Part shown: positions 25,253 through 35,391 of the stretch, piece by piece
Layout: each line of letters begins with the position of its first letter
How positions within the stretch are numbered: position 1 is the stretch's first letter
NCBI GenBank assembly: GCA_902562645.1
Contig: CACETY010000005.1
Coordinates: forward strand, 1-64,000
Direction of reading: 5' to 3'
Source: an uncultured Pelagibacteraceae bacterium
GTDB lineage: Bacteria; Pseudomonadota; Alphaproteobacteria; Pelagibacterales; Pelagibacteraceae
Length of the DNA: 64,000 bases
Notes under the pieces: model-generated
The model's database searches: none
What the model saw: only the letters and a program-made list of their open reading frames with translations
What the model was told of the DNA's origin: nothing
Program-made: the position numbers and the translations under genes

Positions 25253-26019
25253 TTATTAAAGAATAATCTGTTAAAATTATCTGTAGTTATTTTATCCAAT
25301 TCCTCAGTATCAACATTTTTTAATTCTGATAATTTCTTTAAAGTGTAGCGCACAAAAGATGGCTCATTTTTCTTACCTCTCATTGGTTCAGGTGCTAAAA
25401 AAGGACTATCTGTTTCAATAAGCAATCTTTCTAATGGTAATTTTTTGAAAGTATTTTGAAGATCAGTACTATTCTTAAATGTAATAATTCCACTAGCGGA
25501 AAAGTAAGAATTAAGATCCATTAATTTCAAAGCAAAAGTTAGGGATCCTGTAAAACAATGCATAAGTATCTTTAAATTCTTGTTAGAATTTTTTAATATT
25601 TCATATGTTTCTGCTTCAGCATTTCTAGAATGTACAATTAAAGGTATGTCTAATTCTAATGCTGCATCTATATGATTTTTAAAACTTTTTATTTGTTTAT
25701 CTTTGTGACTGTTATTATAATAAAAATCTAAACCTGTCTCTCCTACTCCAATTATTTTACTGCTAGTATTAATTTTTTTAATTATTTCATCTTTTGATAC
25801 TTGATCATTGTTAGTTTCGTGAGGATGTATACCAAAAGTTCCAAATATTATTTCATCTTTGTCAATAATCTCTAAAATTTTAGGAAACCCATTTAATGTT
25901 GTTGATATTGTTAATACCTTTTTAACACCCTCCTGTTTACATTTTGCTAAAATACCTTCAATATTTTGAACTAAAGTTTCATGATCTAAGTGACAATGTG
26001 AATCAATCATTTTTTTCAA
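25249..26019 (-). CDS. tatD: TatD-family deoxyribonuclease
   Basis: 256 residues, TIM-barrel metal hydrolase. DSHCHLDHE at the start, GETGLDFYYN, PLIVHSRNAEAE, HCFTGSLTFA and ETDSPFLAPEPMRGKKNEP are all present and in order. It acts as a 3'-5' nuclease or hydrolase of tRNA/peptide substrates. It overlaps metG by 17 bp and the MBL gene by 4 bp. Confidence 0.95.
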   Translation of the reverse strand: MKKMIDSHCHLDHETLVQNIEGILAKCKQEGVKKVLTISTTLNGFPKILEIIDKDEIIFGTFGIHPHETNNDQVSKDEIIKKINTSSKIIGVGETGLDFYYNNSHKDKQIKSFKNHIDAALELDIPLIVHSRNAEAETYEILKNSNKNLKILMHCFTGSLTFALKLMDLNSYFSASGIITFKNSTDLQNTFKKLPLERLLIETDSPFLAPEPMRGKKNEPSFVRYTLKKLSELKNVDTEELDKITTDNFNRLFFNK

Positions 26020-27541
26020 TCTTTCTAAATAATATATCTAATTTTTTTAATTTAAGACCTTTCATTAAATAATTATTATTCCTAATTGTCTCAAAATAAA
26101 CTTTATCTTCCGTTATACCAAATGCTTCCAATACCTTAAGAGATGAACTTGGTATTATTGGATATAGTAGTATACTGACTTTTCTTATTAGCTCCAATGC
26201 AACATAAATAATAGTATTCATTCTCAATTTATCATTCTTCTTTTTCCAGGGTTCCTGGTCATTAAAATACTTATTTGCAGCAAATAACTGTTCAACAATA
26301 AAATTTATATATGAATTTACATTCTGATTATCAGAATATTTTAATAAACTTTCATAATTTTTAGAGTATTGATCCAAGATCAATTTATCATCATCTGAAA
26401 AGGTATCATTGTCAGGAACCTCAAAGTTAGAATTTTTATCACAAAACGCCAGTACCCTTTGGCATAAATTTCCATAATTGTTGGCCAAATCACTATTTAT
26501 ACAAGACTCTAATTTTTCTTGTGAAATATTTCCATCATTACCGAAAGAAACTTCTTTAATTAAATAATATCTTAAAGGATCTAAACCGTAGGTGTCTATA
26601 ATTTCAAGTGGGTCTAAAATGTTACCTTTTGATTTTGACATTTTTTCATCACCTGAGAGAATCCACCCATGACCAAATACTCTTTTTGGTGGATTTATAT
26701 CAGCAGCTAATAGAAAAGCTGGCCAATAAATAGCGTGAAATCTTAATATATCTTTTCCAATAAGATGAAGGTCCGCGGGCCAAAAAGATTTATATAAATT
26801 ATCACTTTCATTAGGGTAATTTAAAGCACTTAAATAATTTGTTAAAGCATCTAACCAAACATATATAACGTGGTCTTTATTAGAAGGAACTTTTATTCCC
26901 CAATTGAATGATTTTCTACTGACAGATAAATCTTTTAATCCTGATTTAACAAAACTAACAACTTCATTTTTTCTTGTTTCAGGTAGTATAAAATCTGGAT
27001 TTTTATCATAAAACTCAATCAATTTATCTTGCCATTTAGATAATCTAAAAAAATAAGACTCTTCTTCTACCCACTCTACTTTAGATCCTGAAGAAATTGC
27101 TTTTTTTGTACCATCTAAATCCTCAATTTCACTTTCTGTGTAGAACGCTTCATCTGATACAGAATACCAACCTGAATACTTTGATAAGTAAATTTCACCT
27201 TTTTTTTCTAGAACATTCCAAAGATTTTCAACAGATTTAGCATGTCTTGGCTCAGTAGTTCTTATGAAATCATTATTTGATAAGTTTAATGTGTCAGATA
27301 AATCTCTAAAAGTTTTACTGATTTCATCACAAAACAATAATGGATCCATTTTTTTTTCTTCTGCTGCACGTTGAATTTTCTGTCCATGTTCATCAGTGCC
27401 AGTTAAAAAATATACGTTAAATCCCTGTATTCTTTTTAATCTTGCAAAAAAATCAGCAATAATACTTGAATATGCATGACCCATATGAGGTTTTGCAGAT
27501 GGATAATATATTGGTGTTGTAATGTAGTAATTTTTATTCAC
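26003..27541 (-). CDS. metG: Methionyl-tRNA synthetase
   Basis: 512 residues, class I synthetase. PIYYPSAKPHMGHAYSS contains the HIGH-type motif, GTDEHGQKIQ follows, and EKMSKSKGN is the KMSKS loop. The zinc-knuckle cysteines found in E. coli MetG are absent, as usual for the shorter alphaproteobacterial form, and there is no C-terminal EMAP domain. Middle of the conserved holB-metG-tatD run, overlapping both neighbours. Confidence 0.97.
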   Translation of the reverse strand: MNKNYYITTPIYYPSAKPHMGHAYSSIIADFFARLKRIQGFNVYFLTGTDEHGQKIQRAAEEKKMDPLLFCDEISKTFRDLSDTLNLSNNDFIRTTEPRHAKSVENLWNVLEKKGEIYLSKYSGWYSVSDEAFYTESEIEDLDGTKKAISSGSKVEWVEEESYFFRLSKWQDKLIEFYDKNPDFILPETRKNEVVSFVKSGLKDLSVSRKSFNWGIKVPSNKDHVIYVWLDALTNYLSALNYPNESDNLYKSFWPADLHLIGKDILRFHAIYWPAFLLAADINPPKRVFGHGWILSGDEKMSKSKGNILDPLEIIDTYGLDPLRYYLIKEVSFGNDGNISQEKLESCINSDLANNYGNLCQRVLAFCDKNSNFEVPDNDTFSDDDKLILDQYSKNYESLLKYSDNQNVNSYINFIVEQLFAANKYFNDQEPWKKKNDKLRMNTIIYVALELIRKVSILLYPIIPSSSLKVLEAFGITEDKVYFETIRNNNYLMKGLKLKKLDILFRKIEKND

Positions 27542-28454
27542 TTAATAATTTGTCATTAAATTCTAGAAAAAATGATTCAAAATCTAAATTATATTTTTTA
27601 ACAAAAGAAAGTTTTAGATAAAAATACTTTTTAATTTTGAATGAAATATTCTTTGAATTATTTATATTTTTGTAGAAAAAAAGTTCAATAAATAAATTCA
27701 AATATTCTTTAATAAATTCATCTGATGAATAAAGTTTATTTCTAATAATATAGGCTAATAAATCTTCAATATTGCACTCTTTTATAGATAAATCATTATT
27801 TTCTAGAAAATTTACCAATGATATTAAAAATGATGGTGAATTATAATTGTTTATAAAGTCTAGGTTTATATCAATATACTTGTCGCTATTAAAATAATTA
27901 TTCACAATTTCAATTGCTTCTGAATTCATTAAATTTAATTTAAACTCTAAACATCTTGATTTAATTGTGTCTAAAATTTTATATTCAGAATTATTGATTA
28001 AAATAAAATATGTTTTGTCATTAGGTTCCTCAATAGATTTCAGTAGAGCATTTGCAGAATTAATACCTAATAAGTTTATGTCCTCAATTATTATAAATTT
28101 CCTTTTGTTATTAAAAGAAGTTTGATTGGTAAACTGGATCATCTCTCTAATTTGATCAATATCGATTATTTTTTTATCCTTTTTTTTCTGAATTTTGAAA
28201 ATATTAGGATGAGAATTATTGGAAATAAGTAAAGATAAGTTGTTATTAGTTTTATATTCATTATTCTTTAAATCATAAAATTGTTCAATGTTTTTAGAGT
28301 AAAGGTAATTTAAAAGATGATTTACTAAAATTTTTTTACCTATGCCTTTAGGACCATTTAATAGAATCTTATTTGGAAATTTTTCTATTTGGTCTAAATA
28401 AATTAAATTACTAAACAAAGTTTTATGACCGATAAGTCTACTTTTTTCACTCAT
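27534..28454 (-). CDS. holB: DNA polymerase III delta' subunit
   Basis: 306 residues. The AAA+ clamp-loader core shows LLNGPKGIGKKILVNHLL (Walker A), IIEDINLLGINSANALLKS, EEPNDKTYFILI and DTIKSRCLEFKL with the SRC arginine finger. The lysine-rich C-terminal half is poorly conserved. Adjacent to tmk with no gap, the usual order. Confidence 0.93.
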   Translation of the reverse strand: MSEKSRLIGHKTLFSNLIYLDQIEKFPNKILLNGPKGIGKKILVNHLLNYLYSKNIEQFYDLKNNEYKTNNNLSLLISNNSHPNIFKIQKKKDKKIIDIDQIREMIQFTNQTSFNNKRKFIIIEDINLLGINSANALLKSIEEPNDKTYFILINNSEYKILDTIKSRCLEFKLNLMNSEAIEIVNNYFNSDKYIDINLDFINNYNSPSFLISLVNFLENNDLSIKECNIEDLLAYIIRNKLYSSDEFIKEYLNLFIELFFYKNINNSKNISFKIKKYFYLKLSFVKKYNLDFESFFLEFNDKLLSE

Positions 28455-29075
28455 TTATTTTAAGATTTTATTTATTTTGTTAATTAATTTATTTTCGATA
28501 ATTTTTAAACTATCCTTGTTGCTATCTAATATTAAGTATTTAGATCTATTTGTAAGCGCAATTTTTAAAAATCCCTTTTGAACTTTATTATAAAAGTTAT
28601 GATTAAAATTATCGTATTTATTTATATTTTTTCTCAATTTAAGCCTCTTTAGCATATTTTTTTTATTTACAATACTTAAGAAAGTAAAATTTGGTTTTAA
28701 ATTACCTAATAAAAAATTATTCATTCTTAAAATTAAATTTTTATCCAATCCCATCCCATAATGTTGATATGCTAATGTCGAGTCTATAAACCTATCGATC
28801 AATATAACTTTTTTTTTATAATTTTTTTTTATAATTTTATCAAAATTTTCTGATCTAGATGCCATAAATAGAAATAAGTCAGTTTTATTATTTAATTTTG
28901 ATTTTTTATTTAACATTAATTGTCTTAATTTTTCAGAAAGATTAGTACCACCAGGTTCTCTAAAACTAATGTATTTAATTTTTTTTTTTTTTAAATATTT
29001 AATAGTTTTTTTTAGACTAGTAGATTTTCCAGAAGTCTCTATGCCTTCGAAGACTATTATAGGGTTTTTAGACAT
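28455..29075 (-). CDS. tmk: Thymidylate kinase
   Basis: 206 residues. FEGIETSGKSTSLKKTI is the P-loop, FREPGGTNLSEKLRQL and DRFIDSTLAYQHYG are the substrate-binding DRY-type and lid motifs. It phosphorylates dTMP to dTDP. It overlaps the carboxypeptidase gene by 8 bp. Confidence 0.97.
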   Translation of the reverse strand: MSKNPIIVFEGIETSGKSTSLKKTIKYLKKKKIKYISFREPGGTNLSEKLRQLMLNKKSKLNNKTDLFLFMASRSENFDKIIKKNYKKKVILIDRFIDSTLAYQHYGMGLDKNLILRMNNFLLGNLKPNFTFLSIVNKKNMLKRLKLRKNINKYDNFNHNFYNKVQKGFLKIALTNRSKYLILDSNKDSLKIIENKLINKINKILK

Positions 29076-30222
29076 CGCCCCAGATTAGGAAATTTATTGA
29101 GGAAATAAATCTAGAAAATATATTTTGTCTTTTTACATTTTCAAAAGCTAATAAATTATATTCTCCTATTTGTTCATCTTTAAAGGTAATTTTAACTTTA
29201 CCAATTATGTCATTTTTTAATATTGGAGCTTTTAAAGGTCCTTGATAATCAATTGAAACTTTTAGGTATTTTTTTTTTGCTTTTGGAATTGTTTTATAAA
29301 CATCTTCACTTATATAGGATTTTACTGTTTTTTGAGTCCCTTGCCAAACGTTTAACTCATCAAATATTTCATCTTTCTTAGCAATTTTAATTGTGTCGAA
29401 GTTAGTTAATCCATATGTTAGCAGTTTAAGTGACTCTTTTGATCTTGAATTTTTTGAGACAAAACCACTTCCAACTGCAATTATTCTCCTTTCATTTCTT
29501 TTTATGGTTGAAGCAAGCGAATATTTTTCATATGCAAGATATCCTGTCTTTATTCCATCAACTCCAATATTTTTATAAAGCAGAGGATTACGATTACCTT
29601 GTTTAATAGGATCTCCGCCAGTTCTATTCCATGTAAATTCAGTTTCTTTGTAATATTCGTAATATTTAGGATAATTTTTTATCAAATAATTGGACATGAT
29701 TAATATATCTCTAACAGTTGATAAATTGTCTGGAGAATTTATTCCAGAAGAATTAGAAAAGTTGGTATTTTCCATACCAATTTCTCTTGCTTTTTCAGTC
29801 ATCATAATTGCAAACTCTTCTTCTGTTCCAGCAATGCCTTCAGCAAGTGCAATGCAAGCATCATTGCCTGATGAAACAATGATACCTCTTAATAAATTCT
29901 CAACGCTTATTTCATCTCCAACCATAATAAACATTGAAGAGTAACCTGCTTGAGACAATCTCCATGCATTTTCGGAGACTAAAAATTTATCGTCTAATGA
30001 CAGTTCACCGCTTTTAAGTAAATCAAAAGCTATGATTGAAGTCATAATTTTTGTCATTGAAGCTGGAAATATTTGTCTATCGGCATCTTTTTCAAACAAT
30101 ATCTTGCCTGACAAATGATCTTGCACAATAGCAGTCCTTGCATTTACATCAAAGTTAGCAAAAACTGGCTTTATCAGGAATGCAAAAATTATTAAAATTA
30201 ACGATAAATTTTTAATTCTCAT
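29068..30222 (-). CDS. D-alanyl-D-alanine carboxypeptidase (DacA/PBP5-like)
   Basis: 384 residues with an N-terminal signal peptide. The serine-peptidase motifs are PASMTKIM (Ser55, Lys58), VSSGNDACIALAE (SxN) and DGIKTGYL (KTG). A C-terminal beta domain and an amphipathic tail (RFISSINFLIW) follow, which would hold it to the outer face of the inner membrane. It trims peptidoglycan side chains. The gene overlaps the RlpA-like gene by 4 bp and tmk by 8 bp. Confidence 0.95.
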   Translation of the reverse strand: MRIKNLSLILIIFAFLIKPVFANFDVNARTAIVQDHLSGKILFEKDADRQIFPASMTKIMTSIIAFDLLKSGELSLDDKFLVSENAWRLSQAGYSSMFIMVGDEISVENLLRGIIVSSGNDACIALAEGIAGTEEEFAIMMTEKAREIGMENTNFSNSSGINSPDNLSTVRDILIMSNYLIKNYPKYYEYYKETEFTWNRTGGDPIKQGNRNPLLYKNIGVDGIKTGYLAYEKYSLASTIKRNERRIIAVGSGFVSKNSRSKESLKLLTYGLTNFDTIKIAKKDEIFDELNVWQGTQKTVKSYISEDVYKTIPKAKKKYLKVSIDYQGPLKAPILKNDIIGKVKITFKDEQIGEYNLLAFENVKRQNIFSRFISSINFLIWGDV

Positions 30223-31043
30223 AATTTAATTATTTCAATACTATCAAAACCAACATTTTCGATATTATGAAATCCTTTCTTTAATTTTTCAAAATCTTTA
30301 TAAGGCCCTTTATAAACTCTAAAATTATTTTGTGACATTTTTTTGATTAAAATATTTTCAATTTTATACTCTTCAAACAACCTATTTTTTAACATAATAG
30401 CAGAATCTTCAAAATAAAAATCTGCAAATTTAATAATGTAATTAAAATTTGTTACAAAATTTTCAGTTTTAGATTCCTTTTTTTTAGTTTCAAGACTTAT
30501 ACTCTGAACCATTATATCTTCAACTGGAGCTTTATTAGCGACTTCTTTTTCTTCATCAAATGTTTTTACGTCATTTGCAACATATAATTTATTAGAATTT
30601 ATAGTTTCAATGAATACATAAGGTTCACTTGGATTTATTGATAATTCACTTACAATTCTATTTGTAATTACTGAATTGTAATAGATAGGTAAAACAGTTT
30701 TGTTTTTGACAACAGTTAATAAGGATTTTCCATTAATTATATTTGTTATTCTAACTGGTGTTCCATTAGGTAAATTAGGGCTTAATATATTAATAGATGT
30801 ATCATCTAATTTATATCCTAATGAATTATTTGTACCATCACTGTATATTAAAGCAAATCCTTTGTTAGAATAAACAATATTAACTAATTTTTTTTTTTCA
30901 ATTTTTTGTATTTCTTTAATTTCTTTTTTTTTAACTATGGATTTTGTTTCTTCGGGTTTGTTCTTAATATTAATATTTGAAGAATGATGTTCACAAGCAA
31001 ATAGAGACAAAAATATAAGATATAAAATATATTTAGATTGCAT
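30219..31043 (-). CDS. Degenerate RlpA-like lipoprotein with SPOR domain
   Basis: 274 residues. A signal ends at the lipobox LFAC (Cys17). After a Lys/Glu-rich linker the segment LPNGTPVRITNIINGKSLLT corresponds to the RlpA double-psi barrel (LPxGTxVRVTNxxNGRSV), but the following VNDRGPF region carrying the catalytic residues reads VVKNKTVLPIYYN. VITNRIVSEL matches the IDLSxAAA stretch. A C-terminal SPOR-like domain (about 197-274) could bind denuded glycan at division sites. It sits between mltB and dac, the usual place of rlpA. It is probably not an active transglycosylase. Confidence 0.7.
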   Translation of the reverse strand: MQSKYILYLIFLSLFACEHHSSNINIKNKPEETKSIVKKKEIKEIQKIEKKKLVNIVYSNKGFALIYSDGTNNSLGYKLDDTSINILSPNLPNGTPVRITNIINGKSLLTVVKNKTVLPIYYNSVITNRIVSELSINPSEPYVFIETINSNKLYVANDVKTFDEEKEVANKAPVEDIMVQSISLETKKKESKTENFVTNFNYIIKFADFYFEDSAIMLKNRLFEEYKIENILIKKMSQNNFRVYKGPYKDFEKLKKGFHNIENVGFDSIEIIKL

Positions 31044-32031
31044 TTTTAAACTTACTTTTCAATGTACAAACAGCTAATGCAAATCTTAAAGATCTATTCC
31101 ATTTTAAAATTAATTCGTAATTATCAAAAACTACATATGCTGGAGTTAGTTTTTTTGCATCAGGAATAATATCATAATCAGGGGTTACAAGTGCAGCTTC
31201 TAAACCATCAAGATGATTTAGAATTTCACTATTCTTTATATATTTTTTTAAATAAGATATTTTATTTTTATGTTTAATTTGTTTTGCTGATGTATTTAAA
31301 TATTTATGAGGTGTTTCATTAATAAGTTCAACTTTATAAAAACATGGAGTATTATTATTCCATCCTATTTTATTTAAATAATTTGCTGCAGATGCAAATG
31401 AGTCCTCAATACTTTTTAAATTAATAGTTTCATCTCTATTATAATCAATTGCATAATTCTTAATAGTAGATGGCATAAATTGGAAATTACCAAAAGCTCC
31501 TGCCCATGATCCTAAATAATTATTTGGATTTATAATTCCATTATCGAACAAGATTAGAAGAGTTATGAGTTCAGAAGTAAAAAACTCACTTCTTCTTTTA
31601 TCATAACTTAGCGTTGCCAAGGATGAAACTATATCCATTTTCCCTAAATAATTGCCAAAATTAGTTTCGATACCCATGAGCGACAGAAGCAAGTCTCTAT
31701 CAACAGAAAATTCATTAGTAATTTTATCAATTACTTTTTTATTTATGTTATAGATTTTTATTCCAGAGTTTACTTTTTTGATATTAGCTCTTTTAGAAAC
31801 GTATGTTTTAGTATCCTCATAAAATTCTGGTTGGTATCTATCATATTTAATAACATTTTTTAAAAAAGAAGATTTGCCAACAGTATTTTCAATTGTATTC
31901 AAACTTACTCCTCTTTCTAGTGCAATTAATTTAAACTTCTCTTTCCACTTTTCAAATTCAAGGTCATTAGCGTGAGCATTAAAATTTATAATAACAAAAA
32001 GAAAAAAAACATAAGTTTTAATTTTTTTCAT
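31033..32031 (-). CDS. Lytic murein transglycosylase MltB-like
   Basis: 332 residues with an N-terminal signal. LLSLMGIETNFGNYLGKMD contains the catalytic glutamate in the MltB/family 103 context; SWAGAFGNFQFMPSTIKNYA and DEEDSFA-type residues SIEDSFASAANYLNKIGW follow. It cleaves peptidoglycan glycan chains. It overlaps the RlpA-like gene by 11 bp and rarD by 14 bp. Confidence 0.93.
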   Translation of the reverse strand: MKKIKTYVFFLFVIINFNAHANDLEFEKWKEKFKLIALERGVSLNTIENTVGKSSFLKNVIKYDRYQPEFYEDTKTYVSKRANIKKVNSGIKIYNINKKVIDKITNEFSVDRDLLLSLMGIETNFGNYLGKMDIVSSLATLSYDKRRSEFFTSELITLLILFDNGIINPNNYLGSWAGAFGNFQFMPSTIKNYAIDYNRDETINLKSIEDSFASAANYLNKIGWNNNTPCFYKVELINETPHKYLNTSAKQIKHKNKISYLKKYIKNSEILNHLDGLEAALVTPDYDIIPDAKKLTPAYVVFDNYELILKWNRSLRFALAVCTLKSKFKNAI

Positions 32032-32899
32032 AAATATCTTTCAAATATATAAATACAGCAATCCATATTAAAATAAAACTAACTAACTGGTTTATATTAA
32101 ATTGCTCATTATAAATGAAAAAACCAAGTAAAAATTGCAAAGTAGGAGTAATATAAAAAATCATTCCTGCTGGTCCTAGTCCTGCTAATTCTACTCCCCT
32201 CACATATAAAAAAAGGGGAATCACAGTCATTGGTCCTGCTAACATTAATAATGGCATTAAAGATGGATTTGATAAACTGAAATCGTTAAAATTGTTTATA
32301 CTTATAAAATAAAATGCAACTAATGCAAAAGGAAGTATATACAAACTTTCAATGAAAAGACCTATATCAGTATCAACATTAATTTTTTTTCTTAATAGAT
32401 TATAAAAGCTCCAACTCAAAGCTACAATTAAACCTACCCATGGAATTGAACTAAAATCCAATAATAATAAATAGCTAACTGAAATAATTACTAAAAAAAT
32501 TGAAATTTTCCCTTTTTTAGTAATCGACTCTTTTAAAAAAAAATAACCTAAGAAGACACTTATGATTGGCATTATAAAATATCCAAAACTAGCATCTATT
32601 ATTTTATCTACACTAACTGCATAAATCCATACACCCCAATTAATAAAAATTAAAAAACCAGAAATAAAGAGGGTAAATAATATTTTTTTATCCTTAAGAG
32701 TTTTTCTAAAAATATTCCATTTAGAAAATAAAAAAGTAGTAATTATTAATACAAAAGCTGTCCAAACACTTCTATGAATTAATACTTCTAAGTGTCCTGC
32801 AAAAGAAATATATTTGAAGTAAATAACACCAAAAAAACCCCACCAAAATGAACCAAAGGATGTCAACAAAACTCCTTTATTAAAATTTTTTTTGTTCAT
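32018..32899 (-). CDS. rarD: RarD-type EamA transporter
   Basis: 293 residues and ten predicted helices. VLIHRSVWTAFVL and FIMPIISVFLGYFFL are shared with RarD, and LAGPMTVIPLFLYVRGVELAG is the family's characteristic second-half segment. A metabolite exporter of unknown substrate. First gene of the minus run toward metG; transcription probably begins in the 80 bp between it and tRNA-Ser. Confidence 0.88.
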   Translation of the reverse strand: MNKKNFNKGVLLTSFGSFWWGFFGVIYFKYISFAGHLEVLIHRSVWTAFVLIITTFLFSKWNIFRKTLKDKKILFTLFISGFLIFINWGVWIYAVSVDKIIDASFGYFIMPIISVFLGYFFLKESITKKGKISIFLVIISVSYLLLLDFSSIPWVGLIVALSWSFYNLLRKKINVDTDIGLFIESLYILPFALVAFYFISINNFNDFSLSNPSLMPLLMLAGPMTVIPLFLYVRGVELAGLGPAGMIFYITPTLQFLLGFFIYNEQFNINQLVSFILIWIAVFIYLKDIYEKN

Positions 32900-32983
32900 T
32901 TTTTATTATTTGAATAATTAAAGTAACTACTTAAGTCATTTTATTCTTGAAATATATATTAATAATAATAAAACCTTGCACAA

Positions 32984-33073
32984 GGAGAGATGGCTGAGCG
33001 GTTGAAAGCATCGGTCTTGAAAACCGACAAAGGGGCAACTCTTTCCTGGGTTCGAATCCCAGTCTCTCCGCCA
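32984..33073 (+). tRNA. tRNA-Ser (UGA)
   Basis: Acceptor GGAGAGA (32984-32990) pairs with TCTCTCC (33063-33069); G discriminator and encoded CCA end at 33073. The anticodon stem TCGGT/ACCGA encloses CTTGAAA, anticodon TGA. A long variable arm is present, as expected for serine. The convergent sdhE stop codon begins one base after the CCA. Confidence 0.97.
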
Positions 33074-33074
33074 T

Positions 33075-33320
33075 TCATTTAAAATCAATTAACAATCTTG
33101 ATAATTTATCATTCTCAAAACTCATTTCATTTTTTGAAATTTTAGAAATATCTTCGTCACTCATGTTAACCAATGTATCTAAATCTTTTAGATCATCTAT
33201 TGATAATGAATCAATAATGGATTTAACAAAACCACTGACAAATATGTCCATTTCTTTTGTACCACGATATTGAGATCTATAAATAATTTTATTAATTAAA
33301 TTTTGTTTATTTGAATTCAT
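33075..33320 (-). CDS. sdhE: FAD assembly factor SdhE
   Basis: 81 residues. KIIYRSQYRGTKEMDIFVSGFV contains the RGxxE motif of the SdhE/Sdh5 family, which helps attach FAD to the succinate dehydrogenase flavoprotein. The following acidic helices and length also match. It is divergent from recG, which in alphaproteobacteria often neighbours sdhE. Confidence 0.92.
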   Translation of the reverse strand: MNSNKQNLINKIIYRSQYRGTKEMDIFVSGFVKSIIDSLSIDDLKDLDTLVNMSDEDISKISKNEMSFENDKLSRLLIDFK

Positions 33321-33348
33321 TACTTATAACCATATATATATATATTTA

Positions 33349-35391
33349 ATGAGTAATTTTGAATATTTATTGTCACCTATAGATAATATTAAAGGTGTGG
33401 GCAAAAAAACATTAAGTTCATTCAACAAAAAAAAAATTTTTACAATTTTTGACCTTCTGTGGCATTTACCTATATCAAAAATAGAAACTGCCGAGGATAC
33501 AGAGATTCAAGATTTACAATTGGGAAAAAATTATAATATTAAAGTTACACCGATTAAATATAATTTTCCAAGAATTAGAAATTTACCTAATAAAGTAATA
33601 TGTGAAAAAAATGGTGTAAAATTGGATTGTATTTTTTTTAATAGTTATGAGGGATATATCAAAAAATTATTACCCTTAAATGAAGAAGTAATAATACATG
33701 GAAAGGCAAATAGCTTTAGAAATAAATTTCAATTTGTTAATCCAACAACAAAAAATTCAAGTAATTTAAATATTATAAATGATGAAATTAAATATAGTCT
33801 TTCTGATGGTTTAACATTAAATAAGTATAATCAAGTAATAAATAATGTTTTGCAAAACTTGCCTGAATTAGAGGAGTGGTTGCCACAATCAATATCAAGT
33901 TTATTTAATCATGTTACGTGGAAGGAATGTATTATTAATATTCATAAAGAAGAAATAACAAAAATTCAAAGTACAAAATATTTTAAAAGACTAGTTTTTG
34001 ATGAAATTTTTGCAAATTTTCTACTCTCTTCAAATATAAGAAGTAAAATTAAAAAAATAAAAAAAAAGAATAAAATTCTTAATTATCAGCATCAAAGTAA
34101 AATAATTGATAGCTTGAAATTTAAACTTACAATTGACCAAATATCTTCATTAAAAAACATAAATAAAGATATGGGATCAAAACAAAAAATGTTTAGATTG
34201 CTACAAGGAGATGTTGGATCAGGAAAAACAATAGTATCAGTAATCGCTGCATTAAATGTTATAAAAGCAGGTTATCAAGTTGCAATAATGGCTCCAACTG
34301 AAATATTAGCTATTCAGCATTATAAATTTATATTAGAAAATTTTAATAAATATTGTAATCCCGAAATATTAACTGGGAAAACAGAATACAAAAAAAGAAA
34401 AAAAATTTTAAACGATCTCTTAAATAATAAAATTGATATTTTGATAGGCACTCATTCTCTTTATCAAGAAAAAATTACTTATTTTAATTTGGGATTAATA
34501 ATAATTGATGAGCAACATAAATTTGGTGTGAATCAAAGAAAAAAACTATCAGATAAAGGTGGCAAAGATTGTGATGTACTTGTGATGTCAGCAACCCCTA
34601 TTCCAAGAACAATGATGATGACAATTTATGGAGATATGGACATTTCTTTAATTAAATCAAAACCCAAAAATAGATTACCGATAAAAACATATAGTAAAAA
34701 TGAGACAAAAATTAATGAAGTTATTAATTTTATTAAACGTGAAATTGGAAAAAAAAATCAAGTTTTTTGGGTTTGTCCACTTATAAAAGAGTCCAAAAAA
34801 ATAGAACATCAGTCAGCTACAGAAAAATATAAATATTTAAATAAAATTTTTAAAGATAAGGTGGATATTGTTCATGGATTAATGAGTAAGGAAGAAAAAG
34901 ATAAAGTTTTAAATAAATTTAATGATAGAAAGATAGATATATTAGTTTCAACGACTGTAATAGAAGTTGGAATTGATTTTCCAAATGCAAACGTAATCGT
35001 GATTGAAAATTCGAATAAATATGGATTATCTCAGCTTCACCAACTGAGGGGACGCGTTGGTAGAGGTAATAAAGCGTCATCGTGTATACTAATGTTTAAA
35101 ACAGGGCTAAGTGAGAACGCCCGTAAGAGAATAACTATTCTCAAAAATACTAATGATGGTTTTAAAATTGCTGAGGAAGATTTAAAAATAAGAGGATACG
35201 GTGATATTTTAGGATTTAAGCAAAGTGGCTTAAAAAAGTTTAACCTTGCAGACCCTATTCAACATGAAGATCTTTTTAACATTGCGGAAAAAGAAGTGAA
35301 AAAAATTGAAAAAAATAACTTTGAAACTAATAGTTTTAACAAGCTTATAAAACTTTATGATAAAGTTGCTGTAATTAATGAGACTATTTAG
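33349..35391 (+). CDS. recG: ATP-dependent DNA helicase RecG
   Basis: 680 residues, full length. An N-terminal wedge/OB region comes first, then helicase motifs: LQGDVGSGKTIVSVI (Walker A), IGTHSLYQEK, LIIIDEQHKFGVNQR (DEQH box), SATPIPRTM, TTVIEVGIDFPNA and QLRGRVGRG. It reverses stalled forks and branch-migrates junctions. The gene is very Lys/Asn-rich. Its end overlaps the convergent DUF502 gene by 8 bp. Confidence 0.97.
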   Translation: MSNFEYLLSPIDNIKGVGKKTLSSFNKKKIFTIFDLLWHLPISKIETAEDTEIQDLQLGKNYNIKVTPIKYNFPRIRNLPNKVICEKNGVKLDCIFFNSYEGYIKKLLPLNEEVIIHGKANSFRNKFQFVNPTTKNSSNLNIINDEIKYSLSDGLTLNKYNQVINNVLQNLPELEEWLPQSISSLFNHVTWKECIINIHKEEITKIQSTKYFKRLVFDEIFANFLLSSNIRSKIKKIKKKNKILNYQHQSKIIDSLKFKLTIDQISSLKNINKDMGSKQKMFRLLQGDVGSGKTIVSVIAALNVIKAGYQVAIMAPTEILAIQHYKFILENFNKYCNPEILTGKTEYKKRKKILNDLLNNKIDILIGTHSLYQEKITYFNLGLIIIDEQHKFGVNQRKKLSDKGGKDCDVLVMSATPIPRTMMMTIYGDMDISLIKSKPKNRLPIKTYSKNETKINEVINFIKREIGKKNQVFWVCPLIKESKKIEHQSATEKYKYLNKIFKDKVDIVHGLMSKEEKDKVLNKFNDRKIDILVSTTVIEVGIDFPNANVIVIENSNKYGLSQLHQLRGRVGRGNKASSCILMFKTGLSENARKRITILKNTNDGFKIAEEDLKIRGYGDILGFKQSGLKKFNLADPIQHEDLFNIAEKEVKKIEKNNFETNSFNKLIKLYDKVAVINETI

